DNA of 64,000 bases from Amorphochlora amoebiformis (GCA_054601695.1 BAAHQB010000002.1:930001-994000); one strand, 5' to 3'; shown: positions 1 through 31,322, counted from the stretch's first letter. Numbers and translations are program-made. The notes: a model not told the origin generated them from the letters alone.

Positions 1-15469
<15,469 letters not shown>

Positions 15470-15740
15470 TCTGAGCGTTATACATACTAGATGCAATTGT
15501 GAAATCTGTTGAGCGTTAATATCATACATCAAGAACAGTTCTTGTATCTTATATCGTCTTGCGTATCGTTATTATCGTATATCAGTACCATCGGATTTAA
15601 CTAGTTGTACTTGATACGGTAGAAGTACAATCTAGAATAGTTATGTGTTTATAATAAACTTTTAATTAACAGTAACTCTAGAACTTTGTCCATAGATGAA
15701 ACTCTCATGATCATATGACAGAAACAGTACACTAATTTAG
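15470..15740. other. Convergent intergenic region, helicase / ARF
   Basis: 271 bp between the helicase TAG (15467-15469) and the ARF TAA (15741-15743, minus). It has ordinary AT-rich sequence without TA microsatellite or telomere-like repeats and presumably holds both 3' UTRs. No gene seen. Confidence 0.75.
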
Positions 15741-15960
15741 TTATGTTGGCTCATCAGATGCTCGTAGCTCCGACACAAGCCAATCCAGCCCCTGTATGAT
15801 GTTCACTGGTTTATATTTTAGAGACAGAAGAGAGAAGACATCATATCCGAATTTACTCTGCTATGTAAATAATATGACAAGATATATAGATAATATAAAC
15901 ACACACACCAGAATATATGTGTAATATATGTGTAGTATGAACATACTTATTTTTACACTT

Positions 15961-15995
<35 letters not shown>

Positions 15996-16018
15996 GTAAA
16001 TATATTTAGACATATATT

Positions 16019-16068
<50 letters not shown>

Positions 16069-16434
16069 CATATATATATATATATACATATGTGAAAAGA
16101 TATTATGTATATATACATATATAAATATATATTAATGATAAGAAGGCGAAGGGGAAAATGAAGTATCCACCTCATACAGACCCTCGCCTGTTCGAGCACA
16201 GCTAAGGGTTAGGTTTAGCTTGATGTTAGGCTTCTCTTGAAGATGTATAGAAAATGTATATTTAATATAGGTAAAAATATATGCTTGTACAGGTACATAT
16301 ATATATATATATATATAGACATAAACAAATGTTTATAAATACATGTAAATATTCTATATATGTATATGTATACATATTTATATATGTAACAATATATTTA
16401 GAGAATTCTATGTTGCAGACTTAAATGCATACAT

Positions 16435-16471
<37 letters not shown>

Positions 16472-17321
16472 GTATACTACAATATCTACATATTTATAAA
16501 ATATAATACACATATTCATATACCACATATAAAAATTTAAATATATATGATACCTGCCCTGAAGATACCAACTCCTATTTCGAATCGCTTCTAGATTCAA
16601 CTGAGTTGCTAGGTTCTTCGCCTGCACAAGGTATATATATGTATATCGCTGTATAATTATAGCAAGCTACGTTCCATATTATATACACATACATGTGTAT
16701 ATATAACTCAATGTTCTACATATGCGTAGAAACGTGTGTCTATTTTTATTATACACACATATATATGTATATATATACATTACATATATATATATATGTA
16801 TGTACACATACATTTATAATATTTATATATATATATATATATATATCTATTTATATTTGTATGTACACAAATACATGTATTGTGTATATACATAAACTTA
16901 TTGTATACCGAGATGGCGTTGGCTTGATCTTGTTTATTGGCGTACACGAGAAGATGGGCTTGTTTTAACCTAATAAACATATACATATATATATGTATAT
17001 ATACATATATATATATATAAATTATATAATGTTCATATATGCATATATATATATGTATATATATGTATATATATATGAAATTATATCTAAACATATGTAT
17101 GTAAATATAGATGTAATTCTATTAAAGATGTGTAGTAATACAGATGTGTAGTAATACATTCATGTAAGTACAATATAAATGTAGGCATATTACACAAGCG
17201 TAAAAATACTTACGTACAATTTAAATGTAGGCATATTACACAAGCGTAAAAATACTTACGTATGTACATTTGTATATTTTTATGTGTGTATATATTCTTA
17301 TATACCATTTTTTACATATAT

Positions 17322-17357
<36 letters not shown>

Positions 17358-17528
17358 TATGTATCTATATATATTATACATATGTGTGTGTATTCACAAT
17401 ATTTATATATATACACATATATACAAGTTTTGATATTAATAAATTTGGGTATGTTCTTTATTACAACTCACCTACGTACACATATGTATACATTTTTATA
17501 CATATAAAATGCATATGTATGTATATAC

Positions 17529-17578
<50 letters not shown>

Positions 17579-17713
17579 TGTGTATACATTTATATTTTTG
17601 TAATATTATACACACAGTAAGTATTTGATATGTATACGACCGCTCGTCTTTCATGAGCCTGTGAAGCTCCATCCTCGCCTAAACATATCCACATTTACAT
17701 TGCATACACACAC

Positions 17714-17765
<52 letters not shown>

Positions 17766-17837
17766 ACAGCATGTAGAGCTAGCGCGGAACCTATAGCTAG
17801 TTAACTATGTATATATATTTATTTATATTGTTACAGC

Positions 17838-17901
<64 letters not shown>

Positions 17902-17984
17902 CAGAGAGATTGAGGGATGGAGAAATAGAGAGACGGATACAAGTATAGATGTATGTATGTATAATATATATATGTATGTATGTA

Positions 17985-18042
<58 letters not shown>

Positions 18043-18177
18043 GGCAGAGAGAGAGAGAGAGAGAAAGTGAGAGGAGGATAGAGAGCGAGAAAAGAGAGGA
18101 GAGAGAGAGAGAGAGAGACGAGAGAGAGAGAGAGAGAGAAACGAGAGAGAGAGAGAGAAACGAGAGAGAGAGAGAGA

Positions 18178-18213
<36 letters not shown>

Positions 18214-18710
18214 GAGAGAGAGAGAGAGAGGAGAGAGAGGAGAGAGAGAAGAGAGAGAGATCGATGGGGGAGGAGAGGAGAGCGCGCGAGAGGGGTGGGG
18301 CGAATCTGGTTGAAGTTGTTGTGCTGGTGAAGGGGGGGTTTTCTTTTTTTTGAGTGGGGGAGGAAGAGAGAGAGAGAGAGAGGAGAGAGAGAGAAGAGAG
18401 AGAGAGAGAGAGGAGAGGGACAGTACGAGGAGAGAGATAGAGAGAGAGAGAGAGAGAGCGAGGATAGAGAGAGAGAGAAAGCGAGGAGAGAGAGAGAGAG
18501 AAGGGGAGAGAGAGAGGAGAGAGAGAGAGAGCGAGAAGAGAGAGAGAGAGAGAAGAGAGATACAGAGCGAGGAGAGAGAGAGAGAGAGAGCGAGGATAGA
18601 GAGAGAGAGAGAGCGAGGAGAGAGAGAGAGAAGGGGGGAGAGAGAGAGGAGAGAGAGAGAAGGGGGGAGAGAGAGAGAGGAGAGAGAGAGAGGAGAGAGA
18701 GAGAGCGAGA

Positions 18711-18747
<37 letters not shown>

Positions 18748-19026
18748 CGAGGATATATATATATATATATATATTTATTATATAGCTAGCGCGGAACCTA
18801 TAGCTAGTTAACTACGCGGCGGCTGGCTAGACTACCGTCAGTTCCTCAGAGTATACGAGTAGTAGTAAAATAGTCGGAACCCAGAATATTCTCGGAACCC
18901 ATACGGTTCCGGAGGAAGAAAGGAAGTATCCGACTATCGCAAGTAGTTATCTATAATCATTCGTCATAATCCAAACGGACTTGAATCGAACTCTGGACTA
19001 CCATCTACTATACCACTGCGCTAACA

Positions 19027-19063
<37 letters not shown>

Positions 19064-19153
19064 TTATATACAATATTTATATATATATATATATACATAT
19101 TATTATACATAAACAACAAAGTATATATTATTTATATAATATTCATGTCCGCA

Positions 19154-19190
<37 letters not shown>

Positions 19191-19210
19191 AAAATACTGA
19201 AAAAAACTTA

Positions 19211-19246
<36 letters not shown>

Positions 19247-20038
19247 GTATTTAATAAATATATATGTGTATATATATATACCATTATATATACATATATA
19301 CATATATATTATATTACATCATTTATATAGAATTTACAGCTACACTAAATTCTCACCTTAGGAAGACGTGCCCGATCAGCCGAATCGACAACGAAAATAA
19401 CAACTGAGCCAGAGAGAGGAAGAGAGAGCGTTCGAGCGAGAGATGAAAGAGAGAGATAAATTGCCCAGAGAAGATGAAAGGAGGCGATAATGAGAAAAGA
19501 ATCAGGAGAGTTAATCTCAAGACAATTTCAAGCATGGAATGAGTATATCAGAAAGACCTTTTTTGGATATGGGTTAAGAATAGAGGAGAATGAGTGACGA
19601 AGAGAGCGAGTTAGAGTTTGAGAGATGAGAGGTGAGAGAGTGAGAGGTGAGAGAGTGAAAGGACGAGGAGAGGTGAGTTTACCCCTAGCACCATCTAGGT
19701 GGTAGTCCCACAGAGTCCGAATCCTATCCTGACAAGAATGAGAAAGTGTTAGCCAACAGAACAAGACGAGAGGGGCGTGCTATCTGTTTGGTTTTCTCTT
19801 CCATCAATATCTATGATTTCATTACTCAGTCTCTATTTCCAGTCCCTCCTTCCTCTCTGATTTATGTCTCTGTCTATCTTAGTAAGGTGTAAAGGGAGGA
19901 GGTACGGGTAGACTCCGCACACCCAAGCGCAGGGCAGGGTTAGGAATAGATGAACGCTACCTGACCACCTACATCCCATATCCTGAACTCGTAGTTCTTA
20001 TAAGCGATCGCCTAATATGTAGGTATGTATAAGATCTA

Positions 20039-20075
<37 letters not shown>

Positions 20076-20211
20076 AATATATGTGTATACCTACACATAC
20101 ACATGGACATATACACATTTAAACAGCTACATTTGTATTTAAATATGTACATGTTTTCTGTAAGTATATATGTAAATATAATACATGTATATGTATACAA
20201 TATATACATAA

Positions 20212-20251
<40 letters not shown>

Positions 20252-20259
20252 TATAACAG

Positions 20260-20302
<43 letters not shown>

Positions 20303-20306
20303 TAAA

Positions 20307-20344
<38 letters not shown>

Positions 20345-20436
20345 TATATACATACAATATATATATATATATATATATACATACAATATATATATATACG
20401 CATATGTATATGTATATGTATATGTATACATAAATA

Positions 20437-20471
<35 letters not shown>

Positions 20472-20515
20472 GGATATATTCTACATGTAAATTAAAACTT
20501 ATTTACATCACTAAT

Positions 20516-20548
<33 letters not shown>

Positions 20549-20620
20549 ATATAATTATATATTTTTTATATGTATAAATATACATCATATTATAAAATAT
20601 ACACACATATATTTATATAT

Positions 20621-20688
<68 letters not shown>

Positions 20689-20689
20689 A

Positions 20690-20730
<41 letters not shown>

Positions 20731-20743
20731 TATATATTATATG

Positions 20744-20826
<83 letters not shown>

Positions 20827-21227
20827 CATCATCTAATTCATTTCCATAGTGGAACCTGCTTGATACACCGATCCCAACCTCACTTCACTTATACCTTACC
20901 CTTACCTCTCCCCTCTAACCTCTGTGTTGAATCCCATAGTCGGGATCGTCTGTGGAGTCTGAAACCATACATGCAAGTAAGAGAATTCGTCGAAAACGGG
21001 TTGGCAATAATAAATCGATTGTGCCCCTACCGTCCCCAGCCTAAGCTTATAAAGCACAGCTGTCTTTCCTGCAGCGTCGAGCCCGAGCATCACGACCTGG
21101 GAATGGATAAGAATTAGGGAAAATCTAGAAAGGACATGGGAAAAAAATGGGTTTTGAACCCAAGAATTTATGGATTTACGTTCGTGAGGATCCTCCGCTC
21201 AAACCAGCGCTTCCACATGCTCCCCAT
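15741..21227 (-). CDS. ARF: ADP-ribosylation factor (ARF) family small GTPase, complete
   Basis: ARF GTPases switch between GDP and GTP on Golgi and endosomal membranes and recruit coats. Eleven exons, all phase-consistent, total 182 codons including stop, the classic ARF length: 21180-21227, 21031-21096, 20920-20958, 19961-20011, 19683-19728, 19357-19403, 17638-17678, 16909-16969, 16554-16621, 16171-16201, 15741-15791. The start MGSMWKRWF has Gly2 for N-myristoylation; an in-frame ATG 39 nt upstream is less likely. Nucleotide-binding motifs: GLDAAGKT (21-28), switch [11 protein letters not shown] (42-51), WDVGGQ (63-68), NKQD (124-127), SCA (156-158). The C-terminus [15 protein letters not shown] is typical. 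An unusual feature is DYHLDGA where ARF1 has the HYFQNT segment after WDVGGQ. Introns hold (TA)n, a GA tract and a SINE-like element. Confidence 0.95.
17168..17262. repeat. Tandem duplication, about 47 bp, in ARF intron
   Basis: AATGTAGGCATATTACACAA followed by GCGTAAAAATACTTACGTA occurs twice in a row with only minor differences. Confidence 0.9.
17768..17808 (-). repeat. 31-bp copy of the SINE 3' end
   Basis: AGCTAGCGCGGAACCTATAG then CTAGTTAACTA is identical to 18784-18814, the tail of the SINE-like element about 1 kb away. It could be a 5'-truncated copy. Confidence 0.7.
18040..18755 (+). repeat. (GA)n polypurine tract, about 700 bp
   Basis: Almost pure AG sequence on the plus strand with short CG interruptions and a non-repeat insert near 18260-18355. 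It lies in the ARF intron between exons 19357-19403 and 17638-17678, so the transcript reads it as CU-rich. Long Arg/Glu open frames here are artefacts. Confidence 0.95.
18785..19031 (-). mobile_element. tRNA-derived SINE-like element
   Basis: Read on the minus strand it starts TTGTTAGCGCAGTGGTATAG (A-box-like), then TAGTCCAGAG, then AGTTCGATTCAAGTCC (B-box-like) and TCCGTTTGGATTATGA, and ends near CTATAGGTTCCGCGCTAGCT. The first 75 nt align well with the element at 29621. Its terminal 31 nt recur at 17770-17806. It sits in an ARF intron. Confidence 0.65.
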
Positions 21228-21769
21228 GACTTCATAAACCCATACAACGCCATCCAGTCCATGCATCGAACCGAATATGGGAGTAACTCAGCCACAATCT
21301 CTTAAAGATATTCGGAACTCTCGTGCCATGAGTGGTACATACCTTCCGCTACCCCCCGAAGCATCTGCGACTGAAGCCTATTCGATCGATCACTCCTGTA
21401 GGGAGATTTTGAAGGGCAATTGGGCGTCGAGGCAAGTACGACGGCCGCTAGGAGCAGAGCAAGAAGGCGGACCCGCCGATGGCTCAAGAGCCCCATGGTC
21501 ACCGTGAGGATATTAAATATGGGTTATGCGTGATATCCACCTTGGATATCCTTATATCGGAATCCAACTTTCGCTGGATTCCATCTATGAAAGGCGCGAT
21601 TGGGTAAAAGAAGGTGCAGTCTCCTCCTGCGCGCCCTCTGGCTATACGCCAGACATAAGGGTACAATCCATGTATGTAACCTATACGAGACTATGTGAAT
21701 GGAAAATCCGGAAAAAGATAGGTGGTTTGGAGTCCAAAAACTACGAAAGGAAGTCGGCGTTGGCAACGT
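21228..21769. other. Divergent intergenic / promoter region, ARF and NHL gene
   Basis: 542 bp of GC-balanced DNA between the ARF start (minus) and the NHL-gene start (plus), free of TA microsatellite. Open frames exist on both strands, including a minus frame 21302-21502 whose start reads like a signal peptide (RLLALLLAAVVLAST). I could not place that frame in a gene, because it would run into ARF exon 1. Probably a bidirectional promoter. Confidence 0.5.
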
Positions 21770-22094
21770 ATGCCCCGTCACCATCGCTCCAGGGGTCCGC
21801 CTCTCGCCCTGGGAGTGATACTGGGTCTCTCTCTGCTTCACACCCTCGGGTATGCTCGCCATAGGGCGATGTGAGGATTGAATTCGGCAGAAGAGCGATG
21901 CATTGTTGCGGTTCGTGATATATAGGTTTACCAGCTATCGGCCTCTGGGGCGCGAAAGGGAGATCCTGAGGCCTCCGGAAAAAACTTCATGCAGTAAGGT
22001 TGACTAGATATGTGGACGTAATCACTTTTTACTCGAGGGACAACTCTATACTAAATGTTTCTAAAATATCAAATACATAAGCAAAAACATACAT

Positions 22095-22164
<70 letters not shown>

Positions 22165-22220
22165 TATGTATATTGCATAAATGCATTCATACATACATAA
22201 TATATATATATATATTATAT

Positions 22221-22261
<41 letters not shown>

Positions 22262-22285
22262 CATAAATGCATTCATACATACATC

Positions 22286-22326
<41 letters not shown>

Positions 22327-22643
22327 ATTATACAAGTATCTATTTTCGCATTGATAGGTGGGAATACTGTGTCAAGGCCTCTCGTATCCATGGGCTGTCG
22401 CTGCAGGGGTAAACGGGACGATTTTCGGTGAATTTGACAATAATACCGAATAAAATTGTAGGATACATTCTTGAGAGGTTCTCCATTGTGAGGATAGAGT
22501 GACTTTGCAGTTGTGCTGGTAATTTTATGCAACATGTGTTCAGTTGCTGATACACTCGCGCATGTTATACGACGCCTGTCACTATCGTCTTTGAGATCCA
22601 GAGGTACAATATCTTCATATGTATTATTTATATATATCATTAA

Positions 22644-22690
<47 letters not shown>

Positions 22691-22706
22691 ATATGTGTCA
22701 TAGGCA

Positions 22707-22792
<86 letters not shown>

Positions 22793-22891
22793 CATATATA
22801 TATATATATATGTTTGTATGATACATGTGTAAATGTATGTATACACATGAAACATAATGTACATATTACATGTGTATATAAAACATATATT

Positions 22892-22954
<63 letters not shown>

Positions 22955-23005
22955 GTATATATATATATGTATATGTATTTACTCACAAATATTCATACAA
23001 GATAT

Positions 23006-23050
<45 letters not shown>

Positions 23051-23157
23051 AAATATATCATATATATAATATATAGATAAATGTATATGTAATACGCCTG
23101 AATATACACCTGTATGTAGAGTACATGTTTTGTGTCATATTATACATATTATGTATA

Positions 23158-23212
<55 letters not shown>

Positions 23213-23839
23213 CACATATATTAAATGTATATATATATATATGTATATGTATATATATGTTTGGTATGTATATAATATATACATATATACATATATACAT
23301 ATATGTATTGTATATATTTATATATTTATATAATATTATATATATTTATATATATATATATATACCCTATATGTATGTATATTCATCCATTCACAAATCT
23401 GAATAATGCTATTCTTTTCATCCATCACTAACGTCAGACCTACGTAATCTAACTCTTTCGAACACCCTAACCCAAACCTAAACTAAAACCAAACATTTTT
23501 CATCCAAGGAGAGGTTTTTACAGGACGCTCTCCAAAGTCTCTGGGGCTAGGGTAAATGCTAACGCAATCCTAACCCCAACTCTTAACCCAAATCGAATCC
23601 TAAACTTTAGTTGGGAGGACGGTCCTGCGACTTATGCTAGATTCAATTCTCCCTGTGGGCTCTGTTATGGTGGGTTGCATGTATAAATGTATTTGTATGT
23701 GTATGAATTCATTTTAGATATATTAAAAAACATATAATATTACATTTATAGATACTATTTAGTATATATATATATATATATATATATATGTAAATATATA
23801 ATATATTTACATTTTACATACATATTTCATACATATGTA

Positions 23840-23877
<38 letters not shown>

Positions 23878-23944
23878 GTATGTGTTTTCATGTATGAAAA
23901 CATATATGTGTGTAATTCATATCACATATATGTATATATATATG

Positions 23945-23984
<40 letters not shown>

Positions 23985-24249
23985 ATAGACAAACAGGAAG
24001 ATGCACTCTACGTCAGTGATAGCTACAACCACATCATACGCAGGGTATATATTTATATGTATACATGTGTGTATATGTAATACAAGTATACATGTACATA
24101 CCTGTCCAATAAAAATGCAAAATTAAATATATATGTACATATATATATATATATAGATATATAATATATATATATATATAATATATACATGTATGTATAT
24201 ATATATATATATACATGTAAAACACACACATATAAAAATACACATTTAC

Positions 24250-24304
<55 letters not shown>

Positions 24305-24754
24305 TATACGAGTGTGTAAGTATATTTACACATACGTACATATATACATGTACCTGTAAACACATACCAACACCTAGAAACACTCAAAGTTAACCCTACC
24401 CAAGCCTGAGTCCAACCCAACCCTAACCCTGAGGTGACACCAGATGGTGACGTAACGACAATAGCGGGGATCCCGGGGGAGAAGGGAAGTGGCGACGGAG
24501 TGGCGTTACAGGGGGCCAGGTTTCACTTCCCGGGTTCGATTATATATTTGAGAGAATCTAATTACATATATATGTCTGTACAAAACTGTATGTATATATG
24601 TTTTTGTGTTTTTGTATGTACATATGTAGATATATATGTATATATGTATTATATACATATATATACATATATATATATATATAAATGCAGTTATGTAACG
24701 TATATGTATGCATTTTAAATGCATTATATATATGTATATATATATATATACGTA

Positions 24755-24793
<39 letters not shown>

Positions 24794-24845
24794 GTTAATA
24801 CATCATATGTGTATACAAGTATATATATATATATAAATAGACATA

Positions 24846-24881
<36 letters not shown>

Positions 24882-25224
24882 GTTGTTAGGAAGTATAGCA
24901 GTGGATCCTGACGGCAACATTTACGTGGCAGACACGTGGAATCATAAGGTTTTATACCCTTACGTGTTAAAGAGATAGAAAGGGGAGACCGAGAGAGATA
25001 CAGAGAGAGAGGAATGAAGAGAGAAGAGAGAGGGGAGAAGAGAGATTGAGGGAGAAATTCGAAGTATCTTTGAACCTGGATAAGTGTATAACAAAATTCA
25101 AATACATACATATCTATATAATACATATATTATATGTGTATATATATATATATATACCTATATATATATATATATATAGTATATATATATGTTCATATAT
25201 ATACACATATATATGTATATATAA

Positions 25225-25258
<34 letters not shown>

Positions 25259-25537
25259 CAAGGTGTATATATATTATCCAGATTCGGAAGATCTCTAAAT
25301 CCCACAAAGATGGCTCGGTAGCATATACATACTGCGTGATATGATGCCTACATATGTACACACATACACATACACAAATAAAGTAACACATTCATTTAAT
25401 ATTCGCACAAAATGTATGTATAGATATTTACAGTGTGTACATTTATATGTTTATTCTTGTATTATATACAACTAATCTAACCATCTCTCTATACATAGTT
25501 TGTGCATATATACATATATATACATATATATATATAC

Positions 25538-25606
<69 letters not shown>

Positions 25607-25815
25607 GCATACACATATGCATGTATATATATATATATATATTATATATATGTGTGTGTGTGTATGTGTGTGTGTGTGTGTCAACATGCCTTGGTGTGTC
25701 TAGACATGTGTATGTGTGTATGTGTGTATGTATACATGTATATATACACACATATGTACCCCCACATGTGCATGTGTGTACCCACACACATGCATGCATA
25801 TATGCATAGTAATGC

Positions 25816-25851
<36 letters not shown>

Positions 25852-26913
25852 GTACTGTTAGAGGGTAGTAACCAGTCTAGCTGGAACGGGACACAGAGGA
25901 TTAAGGGATGGCCCCTCCACCTCTGCTGAATTCACGTGATGCTATATTTTTCGTTTTCCGATTCGGATATCACCTCGCTCTTCTCCATATCCTTTCTCGA
26001 CCTCTTCTCTCATGGTCTTTGTGTGCCCTAAATATATGTGTCAAGTATAGTGTACAGGTACAACTATATGCGCGAATCTCCAAGTATTTGTCTCGCAATA
26101 TATATGCGTTTGCACGCATGTGTATATTCCATATGTTCATAGTTTATTTCACATATATACTATCTACATAGATGTACATGTATCGTATATATATTCATAC
26201 AACAACCGGTTTCAACCACTAATTTTGAATTAAAATCAGATTACTAAGCTGACCCTAGCTCCCTAATCCAACCCCTTCCCAAATCCTGGCCTAACCCTGA
26301 CGCTACCCTAACCCTAATCCCAGCCTTCCATTTGGAATAGCATTGCGCCCAACGGACAACACTCTTTACGTCACTGAGGGGTACCAACTCCATCTCCGAT
26401 CCTAAACCTAGTCCTAATTCCTTCCCTAACCCTAGCCCCAACCCAACCTTATCCGTTATGTAGGCCATTTTATCCACGGGAAGGGTCTACCTCCTCGGTG
26501 CGGCAGATAAGTATAGGTATATCCCACCTATTTATATCATTTTTAGTGATAAATACGCCTGCTATATAGTTGAAAATGTATAGTGGATAAGAATAGTATG
26601 TATATACATGTATAAATATATATACATATACATATACATGTATGCATATGTCGATGGATGGGAACTCAAACCCTTTTATCCCCGACCCTAACCGTAACAG
26701 TAATACTAACCCTAACGCTAACCCTAATCCTAAACCTAACCCTAACTCTAACCCTAAGGAGGAGAAGTTCGGTTGGTGGCAGGGCCCCTTTGGGGTTGTA
26801 GGGATGGGGTGAGATGTCCATGTATCCTTGCATTTATGTGTATGAATGCATACAAATTTAGAGTATATATATATATATATATTATATACATAAACTGTAT
26901 ATTATGTATATGC

Positions 26914-26981
<68 letters not shown>

Positions 26982-27034
26982 GTTTATATATATTTATATA
27001 TATCTATATATTTGTTGATAAATACAATATATAT

Positions 27035-27084
<50 letters not shown>

Positions 27085-27147
27085 GTACGTATTGCATACA
27101 TATGACAGAGTAAATATAATATACATTATGTATATGTATATACATAC

Positions 27148-27182
<35 letters not shown>

Positions 27183-27500
27183 TTATATACATGTGTCTAT
27201 ATACGTACATATTGGTACGCATATTTCAACATACACACATTATACATATATATATGTGTATATATATATATATACATATATATACATACACATATATGTG
27301 TACATGTATACATTTGTGTATGTATATATATATGTGTATATATGTGTGTATATATGTGTGTACACGCATATGTATGTAAATATGCATGTATCTGTATTAT
27401 ATATATATATATATACATATATACATATATATATATATATACTGCAATTTTGTTCATCGCGTGTGGGTATATAGATGCAAATAAATATATACACACACAA

Positions 27501-27564
<64 letters not shown>

Positions 27565-27597
27565 CATATTTACAAAATAATGAAGGTATGAATTGAT

Positions 27598-27629
<32 letters not shown>

Positions 27630-28084
27630 TATATAATATATATATATATATATATGTACATATATATATATATATGTATGTACAATATATATATATATAT
27701 ATGTATATATATAAATATCTTAATATATATCTAATGTATGCATAACACATAGTTGAGAAGTGTGGCAAAGTTTATGGCTCCGAAGGGTAAACATAACATA
27801 TATGTGTATATGTATATATAGATATATATATATGTGGTGTGTGTATAGATATATGTGTACAAATATAAATGTTGCATATTTATATGTACATATATAATGA
27901 TATGTTACGCTCACTATCACACGATTGTTTATATGCCTGCGAGAACATCCTATCCCTATTTCATATATATTATATATATATATATATATATTTATATAAA
28001 TATGTATTTGTATGTACATATATATTTATTCAAATTCATATTTATAAACACCCATATATACATATAACATATATATTATATAGG

Positions 28085-28135
<51 letters not shown>

Positions 28136-28601
28136 GGTATTTACATACACCTATTTATCATATGTAATATATATATATATATATACATGTAAAACATTTA
28201 TATAAATATATTCGTATACATATTTTGGTGAGTATATATTCATATTATGCAACATCCAACACAGGAATATGCCTATCCCCTGACGGATCCACAGCCTACA
28301 TAACAGATGCCGCTGCGAATAATATAAGGTCATGTACATATATACACATATACATAAGTACATATATATTTATATATGTTTTATATAAATATATGTATAC
28401 ATACATGTTTATGCATGCATATATGTGTACGTGCGGGTGTAAATGTTATATGCTATTTTATGCATAAAAGATGTCTATTTGTATATATATGTAGTGGCCA
28501 TACACAGAATATGACACACATAGATTTATGTACAATACTTGCACCAATGTAGATATAAATTTATATATGTATATATATATATATATATATGTTTAAGTGC
28601 T

Positions 28602-28636
<35 letters not shown>

Positions 28637-29482
28637 ATATGTGCATGTAATATTTGTTTGTACAAATACGTATGCATGTAGATAAATATGTATGTGTAGA
28701 ATATGTATTTATTAAAAGGTATGAAAAACTCACATAAATTTATACCCAGATCCGTTCCCCTTCCTCGTCATGTCAAGTCTTCAAGTATAACAACACCTTT
28801 ATGTTACGTCCTGCTAGCGCTATAATAACCCTCAACCCTAATGTACCCAACCGAAACCTTAACCCTATGGTTATTAAAACCTAACATAACCTTAGAACGA
28901 GCTGATAGCATAGGTAAAAGCAATACAGTCGCAGGGAGTGGGAGGGCGGGAAGCCGGTGAGATAGTACTCTCTTTTGAGTATTTACACATATATACGCAT
29001 TTGTAATCGTATATTACACTTATTTTATATTTGTAAATTTGTATTATGTTTACTATGTACACACTTCTCTCTCCCTCCTCTCTCTTTCTCCATTTCTTGC
29101 TCCCCCCAACCTCTCTCTCCTGCGATTCCCTCTCCTTCCAGATCTCTCCCTCATGGTTCCCTCACTCTAACCCAGATTGCCAAACGGATGGACTTACATA
29201 TGTATATAGCCACATTCAAATATATAAATATATGTATTTATGTACATATATGTATAAACATAATGTAAATACATGTGCAGATGCGGTAGCGGGTGGATTG
29301 CTGAGTTCAAGCTACCCCACGGTATACACACACACAGTTACAAATAAATAATATCTATGTATGCATATATGTATATATATGTGTGTAAATAATATATAAC
29401 ATACATAATACCATAATGTGAATATATACATGTATATCGCGTATGTACATGTACGCACACATACACATGTGAATTATGTGTA

Positions 29483-29544
<62 letters not shown>

Positions 29545-29579
29545 TATGTATATATATATAAGTAAATACACACACACAC

Positions 29580-29610
<31 letters not shown>

Positions 29611-30230
29611 TATGTATATATTGTTAGCTCAACGGTATGGTAGAACTGTAGTCCAGAGATTGATTAGAATCCGTTTGGATTATGAGTGATGGAAGGCACA
29701 TGCATGGGTACTACAGCTACATGGGTACTACAAATTGACTGTGTTACAAGAAGATACTTAGGATGGGTAGTATGGGTTGACTATGTGACATGGTGTGACA
29801 TCAAGCGTTGTCACAACTCCTTGAAGCCCGTTACAACCGAGTACTGTATATACGCATATGTGAATTTCAAATAAAAATGTGTTTCAACAGCTATGCACTT
29901 AGGTGTACACACATCTTATTTATACACACACGTGTACGTATATATATATATATATATATATATCAAGAGTACATATATATAAAAAATAAATATATGAATA
30001 CTCACATATACCATGTATGTGCAGAACTGAATTGATACACACTTCCTTGATAGGAATCTGCTACGTGGAAGGTTCTGAGACATATCCAGAGTGTTTAATA
30101 GTCGCAGACACTGCTAACAGCTGTCTACGAATTATATCGAGTGAACACAACGCGACTACAGGTAACATATATATTTATATCATAAATTTATTGGTATAAT
30201 TCTTGTTGTAAATGTTGTATTCATTCATAA

Positions 30231-30269
<39 letters not shown>

Positions 30270-30297
30270 ATATATATAAATGTATGTATGTGCATAT

Positions 30298-30351
<54 letters not shown>

Positions 30352-30470
30352 TGTATGTATATCTATATTAGGTAAATCGAACTTCAACATGAGCCATGTA
30401 AACGAGATTCAGAAAGGGGTAATATGTATATATATATACATCGATGTGGTATATACATACATATATATAT

Positions 30471-30510
<40 letters not shown>

Positions 30511-30654
30511 CATGCATGTATAGTATTATATGGTATATATAAGCATACTATAATGGGATTATATATTTATATATATATATATATATGTATATTATATGTA
30601 TATTCTATATTTACTAAATCATTTAGTATTATAGATGCATATTTATGCGTATGC

Positions 30655-30696
<42 letters not shown>

Positions 30697-30803
30697 TATT
30701 ATACATATGTATATATACCTATATACATATACATAAATGTATGTATATATATATACATATATATAGAGGTATATACATATATATATACCTGCCAATACAT
30801 ACA

Positions 30804-30854
<51 letters not shown>

Positions 30855-31053
30855 TATATGCATATACACAATTTACACATACAAAGGTAAATTATACGTG
30901 TATGCACTTTTTTTAACGTACATATTTATAAATACCATACATACATACACACATATATATATATATATATATGTATATGTATATTTATATTTATACATAC
31001 TTCTATATGTGTATAAATATATATAATTTTATATGTAAATACGTGTGTGTTGT

Positions 31054-31096
<43 letters not shown>

Positions 31097-31169
31097 ATGT
31101 ATAAAATTGTGAGTATGCATATGCACATATATATACAATAATATATATATATATATATATGTACGTATT

Positions 31170-31203
<34 letters not shown>

Positions 31204-31322
31204 TATATAATGTATATGTATATCTGTATATAATATACACTATCCATAGCTACATAAAATATGTATTTACAAATTTACTTGTTTTTATGTGAAGTACATA
31301 TATTCATGTATGCATGCATAAC

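Noticed and set aside
18053-18740. Long Arg/Glu-rich open frame on plus and Ser/Leu frame on minus
   Set aside because: Low-complexity product of the (GA)n tract inside an ARF intron.
21140-21235. tRNA-Leu/Ser-like gene on the minus strand (GGGTTCAAAACCC B box, D-arm-like GCTGGTTTGAGC)
   Set aside because: The same bases are ARF exon 1 ([16 protein letters not shown]) and its donor. The cloverleaf has a poor acceptor stem and no sound anticodon arm, so the coding reading is far better supported.
22358-22408. Reading exon as [17 protein letters not shown], which looks NHL-like
   Set aside because: Phase 1 is the only phase consistent with both neighbouring exons; it gives a different peptide, so the NHL-like look is taken as chance.
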